This document shows, piece after piece, positions 51,228 through 56,866 of a stretch of DNA of 56,866 bases; position 1 is the stretch's first letter, and each line of letters opens with the position of its first letter. A program made the translations under genes and the position numbers. The stretch is from JABFXC01 sp045804265 (GTDB taxonomy: Bacteria; Gemmatimonadota; Gemmatimonadetes; Gemmatimonadales; Gemmatimonadaceae), in assembly GCA_045804265.1 (NCBI GenBank), contig JBJMNK010000158.1, positions 1 to 56,866 of the forward strand. Reading direction: 5' to 3'. Below the pieces are notes generated by a model that did no database searches, was not told the DNA's origin, and saw nothing but the letters and a program-made list of their open reading frames with translations.

Positions 51228-51749
51228 TCATTTGCCTGCCCATGCTTCGTAGCCTGTGAGAATGAATGACAGCTGCTGCCACCCTCCAGACGGCTTTGTC
51301 TGATCTGATGGCTCCAAGGATAGAATCTTTCTAACCGCGTTGACCCATGCCTTTCCGTGCAGATGTGCTGCAATTACCCAGGCAAGGCATCCCGGAGTTC
51401 CTGCTGTAGCGTGTTCCTTCATAGGCAGTCCACACATTCCTTCACGGGGCATCGTCGGGTAATAGTCGCCTAGTTCGGAGTCATACCGATTTTGGCCCGA
51501 GTATTTCCACGATGGGTCCGCGAGAACGGCTGCGTATCGCGCACCGCTGGGCAACAACAGATCGCCTCGGGCCTTTTCGCGGGCGACAGCGTGCCGTTTC
51601 TCCATGCGGACGAGGAAAAGCGCTCGGTTCGATTCGTGAGCGATTGGCCGGAAACGTGGGTCGGCGGCGGCGGCCCACTTCCTGACATGGACCTCCGTCG
51701 CTGCCGCCGTAGGCTTCGCACATAGGGGACGGTGCTCCCGGCGATCGTT
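51228..51749 (-). pseudogene. decayed MT-A70-type adenine methyltransferase
   Basis: The minus-strand frame is open from at least 51749 to a stop at 51228. It reads FRPIAHESNRALFLVRMEKR, then GARYAAVLADPSWKYSGQN, DYYPTMPREGMCGLPM and AWVIAAHLHGKAW. This follows phage/plasmid MT-A70 enzymes, with the catalytic DPPW changed to DPSW. After about residue 110 (from the Met at 51605) the sequence leaves the family and ends early, so the catalytic domain lacks its C-terminal half. No start codon fits the N-terminal part; the first in-frame ATG is at 51605. Probably a non-functional remnant of mobile DNA. Confidence 0.65.
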
Positions 51750-51859
51750 TAATCCCTCTCCTCCTCCGCCATTTCGTGGCGCCGTCAGGCGTTGGCATGC
51801 TCGCTGCCTTCATCGCGGCTGAAGCAAACCAACCCCACTTTTTTGTTGATGGAGGAAGT

Positions 51860-52324
51860 ATGCACCGCACCGCGAACGGACTCATGCTCGCTGCACTCGC
51901 AGCCAGCCTCGCCACCACGGCGCACGCGCAGGGCAGCAGCAATGCCGGCACGACCAACCCGCCCGGACAGAGCACGACGACGGGAGCCACGGGCACGACC
52001 GGCAACGCGCCAGGCACCGTGGGCACCGCTGGTGGAGCGCAGGGAAACGCCGCCGGCACGCAAGGCAGCACCACCGGCGCGATGGGCTCGACGAACGGCG
52101 GCGCTTACGGCGCCGGCGACACGGGCGCGCTCAACCGGACGACGACGACATCCAACGGCGATGTCGGCGACAATGATCGCGGCGGCGGCTCGAAGGCCGG
52201 CTGGCTCGGCCTGCTTGGGCTTCTTGGCCTTCTTGGCATGCGCCGTCGCGGGCCCGAGGTCACGCGGACGACCTACACCACCGGCACCGGCACGGGTGGC
52301 ACCAGCACCACGGGCCGCATCTGA
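51860..52324 (+). CDS. secreted Gly/Thr-rich protein with C-terminal sorting-type tail
   Basis: 154 residues. Signal peptide LMLAALAASLATTAHAQG. The mature part is low-complexity Gly/Thr/Ala/Asn (TGATGTTGNAPGTVGTAGG). Near the end, SKAGWLGLLGLLGLLGMRRR is a short hydrophobic helix followed by basic residues, as in WGxxGxxG- or PEP-CTERM-type sorting signals; unusually a further 27 residues follow. GGAGGAAGT precedes ATG 51860. The strong hairpin at 52356 ends the transcript. A surface-anchored or processed protein is likely. Confidence 0.75.
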   Translation: MHRTANGLMLAALAASLATTAHAQGSSNAGTTNPPGQSTTTGATGTTGNAPGTVGTAGGAQGNAAGTQGSTTGAMGSTNGGAYGAGDTGALNRTTTTSNGDVGDNDRGGGSKAGWLGLLGLLGLLGMRRRGPEVTRTTYTTGTGTGGTSTTGRI

Positions 52325-52355
52325 GCGGCAGCAGACCTCAGGCAGCCTAACGCGT

Positions 52356-52393
52356 GACAGAGCGGGCCGGGGTATTCCCCGGCCCGCTCTGTC
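52356..52393. terminator. bidirectional terminator-type hairpin
   Basis: A perfect 17-bp stem (GACAGAGCGGGCCGGGG / CCCCGGCCCGCTCTGTC) with loop TATT lies between the convergent genes ending at 52324 (+) and 52396 (-). There is no long T run on either side. Confidence 0.75.
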
Positions 52394-52395
52394 GT

Positions 52396-52800
52396 TCATG
52401 GAGCGTCGAAGCTCTGCACTTGTACAGTGAGCTTGCCGCGCGACGGATCGGCCGCGAATACCGCATCGACTTCGCGCTGCGAGCGGCCGGGAAGCCAGTC
52501 GATCCGGATGTCGATGTCGCTGGCCACCGTGTCGGGGCGCTCGAGCGTGACGCGTACGCCGACCTCCTGCACCGCGACGTCGCCGGTGTTCCTGACGATG
52601 ATCGGTACATGCCACTCGCGGCCGACCGCCATCGGGGATCCGGCTGAGGCGTCCAGCGCCGGCGGCCGGTCGCTGTGAGCCGCGTCCCACCCGAGCACCG
52701 CCACGACCCCGAGCACGAGCAAGAAGCTCAGCGCGGTCGCCGTGCGTTCGACCCAATCGGGGCCCGGCTTCCGCTCGTGCCCGCCGTTAGGCGCGGCCAT
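52396..52800 (-). CDS. TIGR02588-like membrane-anchored protein
   Basis: 134 residues: a charged cytoplasmic start, one transmembrane helix (TALSFLLVLGVVAVLGW, about 22-38) and a periplasmic beta domain (VPIIVRNTGDVAVQEVGVRV, SDIDIRIDWLPGRSQREV). It matches the small TIGR02588 family, which is normally encoded beside a TIGR02587 membrane protein, as here (TGATG overlap). The function of the pair is unknown. Confidence 0.75.
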   Translation of the reverse strand: MAAPNGGHERKPGPDWVERTATALSFLLVLGVVAVLGWDAAHSDRPPALDASAGSPMAVGREWHVPIIVRNTGDVAVQEVGVRVTLERPDTVASDIDIRIDWLPGRSQREVDAVFAADPSRGKLTVQVQSFDAP

Positions 52801-53690
52801 CAGAGGAGCAGCTCGCCGGCGGCGGCGCCGAGGCTGGTGACGAAGCCGAGCGCGACAGTCTGGTAGACGCAGGTGATGAACCCGGTGTCCCCATCGATAC
52901 GGCCGAATGTCCAGAGCAGGTAGGCCGCGACGACCAGCGCGGTCGCATACGCTCCCACGCCTTCCCTGAGCATCTTCTGCAGCGCGCCGCGCTCGTCGCG
53001 CTCGGATTTCCGGAAGCCGACCGAGTAGACGATCGCGTGCACCTGCACCAGCGAGACCACGACCAGCGCGAGCGCATGATGCCACGGCAGCTTGAGGCCG
53101 ATGATCATCGGCTCGTCAGTGGGCGCAACACCGAATCCGAACAGCATCGCGCCTGCGGCCGCCATGCCTAACGTTCCGAGGTGGCTCGCCGCCTCGCGCC
53201 GCTGCCTGGTGACCGGGTGCTCCTGCCCGAACTCGCTCATCGCGACCGAAGCACCGATGCTGACCGGCACCGCCAGCAGCGCGATCTTCCCGATGAAATC
53301 CCGTGGAGCGGTCTGCCAGTTCGTGATGCCGAGCATCACGAGCACGAGTGCCGCGGCGACGAGGCCGAGTGCATACGCCACCAGCGCCGCCCGGATCTGC
53401 CCGCCGCGGGTCTTCCGCGGGTGCAGCCCGCTGTAGTGCTGCAGGACGAGCAGCACGCCGTAGTTGAAGAGGAGAAGCCCGAGCACGCGCGCCGCACCGA
53501 GCGTGAAGCCGCCCCACCAGATCTCCATCGTCATGAAGGAGGGCATGCCGACGAGCAACCCCCCGACGACGCCGCGGCCATAGGCCGTCAGCGTCTGCCG
53601 GGGGGTTGGGGTGGCGAGCAGGGCGCTCGCCTGTTCGGTGTCGTTCTCGGTCACGTTGATTGCATCGGTCGTGGGCGAACCCGCGGCCAA
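52800..53690 (-). CDS. TIGR02587/DUF2391-like integral membrane protein
   Basis: 296 residues with about seven hydrophobic segments. Conserved features include AYGRGVVGGLLVGMPSFMTM, EIWWGGFTL, HPRKTRGGQ, and DEPMIIGLKLPWHHALALVV. The first possible start is TTG 53690; GTG 53654 is an alternative, since the first 30 residues are unconserved. Co-translated with the TIGR02588 partner downstream. Role unknown; the pair is often seen near stress genes, but nothing here fixes it. Confidence 0.78.
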   Translation of the reverse strand: MAAGSPTTDAINVTENDTEQASALLATPTPRQTLTAYGRGVVGGLLVGMPSFMTMEIWWGGFTLGAARVLGLLLFNYGVLLVLQHYSGLHPRKTRGGQIRAALVAYALGLVAAALVLVMLGITNWQTAPRDFIGKIALLAVPVSIGASVAMSEFGQEHPVTRQRREAASHLGTLGMAAAGAMLFGFGVAPTDEPMIIGLKLPWHHALALVVVSLVQVHAIVYSVGFRKSERDERGALQKMLREGVGAYATALVVAAYLLWTFGRIDGDTGFITCVYQTVALGFVTSLGAAAGELLL

Positions 53691-53760
53691 TGCACGGCCC
53701 GTACCCCCGGACCGCCGCGCCGTCGCGCCACCACCACGGCGGGTGGTGGTGCGGCGCCGC

Positions 53761-54060
53761 CTAACGCGCGCCCTGCGTCCGCAGCCGGGCGACCATCGGC
53801 CCGATCGCCGAGATCACGCCGGCGTTTCCTTCGCGGAGCATGGCAGCGAGGATGTGCTTGCACTCCCGGTCGCGCCACAGGTAGTCGCCGCAATCGCAGC
53901 GGGGTCGGGCGCCGGTCGCACCCAGATCCACCCAGTGCTCGTGCGCGCCGCCGGTCACCCGGTAGCGACCCGAGCCGATGCGCTCGGCGACGAGCTGCAC
54001 ACCGCGCTCGAGCCGGTCGAGGTCGACGGGCATCCCGCCGACAGGGGTCATGAGATCCAT
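53761..54060 (-). CDS. SWIM zinc finger protein
   Basis: 99 residues from ATG 54060 (GGGAG about 10 bases upstream). The zinc site CDCGDYLWRDRECKH at about residues 54-68 fits the SWIM pattern CxCx(n)CxH. SWIM domains bind DNA or proteins and occur in SWI2/SNF2 ATPases and recombination factors, but this small single-domain form has no other recognisable part. It is separated by 70 bases from the TIGR02587 gene. Confidence 0.82.
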   Translation of the reverse strand: MDLMTPVGGMPVDLDRLERGVQLVAERIGSGRYRVTGGAHEHWVDLGATGARPRCDCGDYLWRDRECKHILAAMLREGNAGVISAIGPMVARLRTQGAR

Positions 54061-54322
54061 TTTTTTGCTTCTCCCACCCGTTCTGAATGATTCGCAGGCA
54101 CTGGATCGCGTCGCCAAGTCGGCGATCGTCGCCCGGTGCGATTCGTTTTTTTCCAGCCTTGGTGATACCCCGGCAGCCACTCCGGGTTCGCCGTTGGGTC
54201 AAGTGCCGCGCGCCAAAGTCAGCAAGCGGTCAAGGGCGAATCTCCTGGGCCTCCGGCGATGTCGGATCAGGTGTGGCCGGCGATGCTCGCCGCCCGCGGA
54301 GTGACCCGCTACCGGAGGCACC
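54061..54322. other. divergent intergenic region
   Basis: 262 bases between the SWIM gene (-) and the plug-like lipoprotein (+). Promoters for both are expected; I see no well-formed sigma-70 box. No gene or repeat recognised. Confidence 0.45.
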
Positions 54323-54733
54323 ATGTCTACCCGTCTCGTTCGCCACGCCCTCTGCGTCGTGCTCGCCGGCACCGCAGCCTGCAATGCGAGCGCCCCCTAC
54401 GGCTTCCATCCCGCGACCGCGGCGTCCTATGCGCCGCATGACCTGCTCGGCGAAGTGGAGATCGCGAACGCGAGCGCTGGCACAGCCTACGACGCCATCA
54501 TGCGCCTTCGTCCGACGTTCATCACCTGGCAGCGCAATGCGACGTCCAATGAGCGGCGGCTGGTCTACGTCGACGGGACGCTGATGGGCGGCATCGAGTG
54601 GCTGCAGATGATGCCCGCGACCGACATCCATGAGGTGCGCCTGGTCACGCCCCTCACCGGCTCGAACATGTATCCGCTCAACAACGCCGCCGGCGCGATC
54701 GTGATCACGACCAAGAACGGGTTCAGGCGTTAG
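54323..54733 (+). CDS. small lipoprotein with TonB-plug-like domain
   Basis: 136 residues. Signal RHALCVVLAGTAAC gives a lipid-anchored Cys at residue 20. The rest matches the plug part of TonB-dependent receptors in miniature: AYDAIMRLRPTFITWQR, RRLVYVDGTLMGGIEWLQMM, then MYPLNNAAGAIVITTKNG, equivalent to the IEVLKGPSAALYG...GVIxITTK block. No barrel follows. GGAGG lies 5 bases before ATG 54323. The stop TAG is inside a CGTTAGGC copy. Confidence 0.75.
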   Translation: MSTRLVRHALCVVLAGTAACNASAPYGFHPATAASYAPHDLLGEVEIANASAGTAYDAIMRLRPTFITWQRNATSNERRLVYVDGTLMGGIEWLQMMPATDIHEVRLVTPLTGSNMYPLNNAAGAIVITTKNGFRR

Positions 54734-54758
54734 GCGGGCGCGGCCGGCGGCGGGGCGG

Positions 54759-56021
54759 CTACACTCCCTCGAGCTCGCCCCGCCGCTCGATCGCGTGCTC
54801 GACGTCGGTGCCGAGCACGCCTTCCCACCGCGCCATCACCACCGTCGCGAGGCAGTTGCCGACGACGTTGAGCGACGTGCGGGCCATGTCCATGATCGCA
54901 TCGACGCCGAGGATGACCGCGATCGCCTCGAGCGGAAGCTTGAACTGCGTCAGCGCACCGGCGAGGATCACGAGCGACGCACGCGGAACCGCGGCGACGC
55001 CTTTGCTCGTGAGCATCAGCACGAGCATCATCCCGACCTGCTTCTCGATCGGCATGTGGATTCCCGCCGCCTGGGCAGCGAAGATCGACGCCACCGCGAG
55101 GTAGAGCGTGCTGCCGTCGAGGTTGAACGAATAGCCGGTCGGCATCACGAACGCGACGATGCGCTTCGGAACGCCGATCGCTTCCATCGCCTGCATCGCG
55201 CGCGGCAGCGCGGCCTCCGAGGACGCAGTGGTGAACGCGATCAGCCAGGGCTCCTTCACGGCGTTGAAGAACCGCCGCAGCGGCACCTTCATGATCACCG
55301 CGATCGGCAGCAGGACGAGCAGCGCGAAGGCGATGAGCGCGAAATAGAGCGTTCCGACGAGCTTGGCGAGATTGAGCAGGACGCCGATCCCGCTCTTCCC
55401 CACCGTTACCGCGATCGCCGCCCCGATGCCGATCGGCGCGAAGCCCATGACCACGGCGACGAACTTGAACATCGTCTCCGACAGCGCCTCGCAGAAGGCG
55501 AGCATCGTCTCCTTCGGCTTGCCCTTCACCCGCGCGAGCGCGACCGCGAACAGGATCGAGAAGAAGACGACGGGCAGCACCTCGTTGTTCGCCCACGCCT
55601 CGGCGAAGCTCGCCGGTACCGTGTGCTCGAGAACGCCAGCCATTGTCACGTGCGTCTGCGTCAGGCCAGCGGTCTTCGTGGTGTCGGCGGCGGCGAGCGA
55701 GACGCCGACGCCGGGCTTGGCGATGTTCACCGAGGCGAGGCCGATCGCCAGCGCCAACGTCGTCGCGATCTCGAAGTAGATGATCGAGCGCAACGCGAGC
55801 TTGCCTACCTGCTTCATGTCGTCGCCGTGCCCGGCAATCCCGACGACCAGCGTGCCGAAGATCAGCGGGACGACCAGCGACTTGATCATCCGCAGGAAGA
55901 TGTTCGACAGCGGATTCAGTGCGATCCCGACCGTCGGCCAGAACGCGCCGATGATGATCCCGACGACGACGGCAACGAGGATCCACTGCGACTGAGTGCG
56001 CCGCTTCAGGAAGTTCCACAT
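54759..56021 (-). CDS. dicarboxylate/amino acid:cation symporter (GltP/DctA family)
   Basis: 420 residues, inner membrane, imports glutamate, aspartate or C4-dicarboxylates with protons or sodium. The family motifs are complete: first helical hairpin TTASSEAALPRAMQAM (near residue 270), PTGYSFNLDGSTLYLAVASI (helix 7), LMLTSKGVAAVPRASLVILA (second hairpin) and VDAIMDMARTSLNVVGN (helix 8, substrate-binding Asp/Asn). It starts 11 bases after the amino acid permease, so the two are co-transcribed. Confidence 0.95.
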   Translation of the reverse strand: MWNFLKRRTQSQWILVAVVVGIIIGAFWPTVGIALNPLSNIFLRMIKSLVVPLIFGTLVVGIAGHGDDMKQVGKLALRSIIYFEIATTLALAIGLASVNIAKPGVGVSLAAADTTKTAGLTQTHVTMAGVLEHTVPASFAEAWANNEVLPVVFFSILFAVALARVKGKPKETMLAFCEALSETMFKFVAVVMGFAPIGIGAAIAVTVGKSGIGVLLNLAKLVGTLYFALIAFALLVLLPIAVIMKVPLRRFFNAVKEPWLIAFTTASSEAALPRAMQAMEAIGVPKRIVAFVMPTGYSFNLDGSTLYLAVASIFAAQAAGIHMPIEKQVGMMLVLMLTSKGVAAVPRASLVILAGALTQFKLPLEAIAVILGVDAIMDMARTSLNVVGNCLATVVMARWEGVLGTDVEHAIERRGELEGV

Positions 56022-56031
56022 CTCGATCGCC

Positions 56032-56866
56032 TCAGTTCTTCTCGATCGGCATTGGCGGATCGAGCGGCACCGGCGCGGAGCCGCGGCGCAGCGTCGAGTT
56101 GCGGAAGCCGTAGGCGAAATAGAGCGCGATCCCGACCACGAGCCAGATCCCGAACCTCTCCCACGCGTGCCGCGGCAGTCCCTTCATCACGAACAGGCAG
56201 GCGAACGCGCCTAACGGCGCGATGACCCAGACGAACGGCACCCGGAAGGGGCGCGGCCGCTCCGGCTCCTTCACTCGGAGGACCAGCACACCGATGCAGA
56301 CGAGGACGAAGGCGAACAGCGTGCCGATATTGGTCAGGTCGTACGTCTCGCCGGCGTCGCCGACCAGCGACGCAAGTGCGACCAGCCCGCCGGTCATCAG
56401 CGTCGTGATGTGGGGGGTCCGGTGCTTCGGGTGGATCTTCGCCGCCCATCGGGGGAGCAGCCCGTCGCGCGCCATGGCGAAGAAGATGCGTGGCTGCCCG
56501 TACTGGAAGACGAGCAGCACCGCCGCCATCGAGAAGATCGCGCCTAACGACAGGATCGTGCTGATCCTCGTCAGCCCGGCCAGGTCGAGCGCCTTCGCCA
56601 GCGGATCGGCGACGCCGAGCTGCGTGTACGGAACCATCCCGGTGAGCACCGCGCCGACGATCACGTAGATCAGCGTGCAGATGCCGAGGCCGGCCAGGAT
56701 GCCGATGGGCATGTTGCGCTGCGGGTCCTTCGTCTCCTCGGCCGCCGTCGAGATGGCGTCGAAGCCGATGAAGGCGAAGAACACGATCGCCGCGCCCTGG
56801 TGGACGCCGCGGAAGCCGTTGGGGGCGAAGGGGTGGTAGTTGGCGGGGTCGATGTGCATCGCGCCG
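56032..56866 (-). CDS. amino acid permease (APC superfamily), C-terminal part
   Basis: The window edge removes the N-terminus. The visible 277 residues include GAAIVFFAFIGFDAISTAAEE (helix 6 region with the FxGFD motif), PQRNMPIGILAGLGICTLIY, ILSLGAIFSMAAVLLVFQYG, FFAMARDGLLP and PFRVPFVWVIAPLGAFACLF. They match cationic amino acid transporter-like APC permeases (YfnA group). The C-terminus ends PPMPIEKN. Co-transcribed with the symporter gene 11 bases downstream. Confidence 0.92.
   Translation of the reverse strand, partial: GAMHIDPANYHPFAPNGFRGVHQGAAIVFFAFIGFDAISTAAEETKDPQRNMPIGILAGLGICTLIYVIVGAVLTGMVPYTQLGVADPLAKALDLAGLTRISTILSLGAIFSMAAVLLVFQYGQPRIFFAMARDGLLPRWAAKIHPKHRTPHITTLMTGGLVALASLVGDAGETYDLTNIGTLFAFVLVCIGVLVLRVKEPERPRPFRVPFVWVIAPLGAFACLFVMKGLPRHAWERFGIWLVVGIALYFAYGFRNSTLRRGSAPVPLDPPMPIEKN

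Noticed and set aside
54795..56225. 476-codon plus-strand open frame
   Set aside because: It is the antisense shadow of the GltP-type symporter; composition is unlike a protein and no start signal exists.

Overview
The window is about 57 kb of high-GC chromosomal DNA (roughly two thirds G+C by eye, apart from one AT-richer stretch). The gene families point to a Gemmatimonadota-like, Gram-negative-type bacterium: many short lipoproteins, a DUF2911 protein, a fused NagB/LmbE enzyme, HEAT-repeat secreted proteins and small plug-like lipoproteins. This placement is inferred from family content only; no marker phylogeny could be run. Genes are tightly packed, and neighbouring genes very often overlap by 1-4 bases (ATGA, GTGA, TGATG), so most belong to long co-transcribed runs.

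Layout. 1-0.7 kb: ribosomal genes rpsK (cut by the window edge), rpsM, rpmJ. 0.8-5.6 kb: pyrF, pyrD (apparently CTG-started), a TPR lipoprotein, a cell-wall amidase and smpB. 5.8-6.1 kb: tRNA-Leu(CAG) with promoter and terminator, embedded in a mosaic of 7-bp repeats. 6.2-9.7 kb: a hypothetical gene, an Rrf2 regulator, aspartate ammonia-lyase and a lipoprotein. 9.75-12.5 kb: a redox operon (thioredoxin reductase, metallo-hydrolase, DUF4149 membrane protein and an AhpD-like protein whose second active-site Cys codon is an in-frame TGA followed by a SECIS-like hairpin: a probable selenoprotein). 12.6-19.7 kb: a long minus-strand run with SDR and PHP enzymes, small unknown genes and a 2-oxoacid dehydrogenase (E1a, E1b, E2). 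19.7-22.7 kb: lipoproteins and an inositol-lipid pair (inositol-1-phosphate synthase plus CDP-alcohol phosphatidyltransferase).

22.9-34.6 kb, plus strand: an amino-sugar scavenging cluster. Two secreted GH3-type proteins (one fused to a serine hydrolase), two sodium:solute symporters, a NagB-LmbE fusion and a BadF-type kinase fit release, import, phosphorylation, deacetylation and deamination of N-acetylhexosamines. An A-type Fe-S carrier with its own promoter sits inside the cluster. 34.7-37.9 kb: a YncE/phosphoesterase lipoprotein and a DUF2911 protein. 37.9-43.0 kb: an ECF sigma factor, its membrane anti-sigma factor and three consecutive secreted HEAT-repeat proteins in one operon.

43.1-45.6 kb: secreted proteins downstream of a LexA-box-like palindrome. 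45.6-51.8 kb: an AT-richer, probably acquired region with an ATPase + TOPRIM-like gene pair (candidate anti-phage system), a large unknown lipoprotein, a decayed MT-A70 adenine methylase and two integron-site-like sequences. 51.9-56.9 kb: a C-terminally sorted repeat protein, a TIGR02587/TIGR02588 pair, a SWIM zinc finger protein, a plug-like lipoprotein, a glutamate/dicarboxylate symporter and a truncated amino acid permease.

A window-wide signal stands out: the octamer GCCTAACG/CGTTAGGC occurs about 40 times, and the sister form GCCTGACG about 20 times. They lie mostly inside genes and are absent from the coding sequences of the acquired region.
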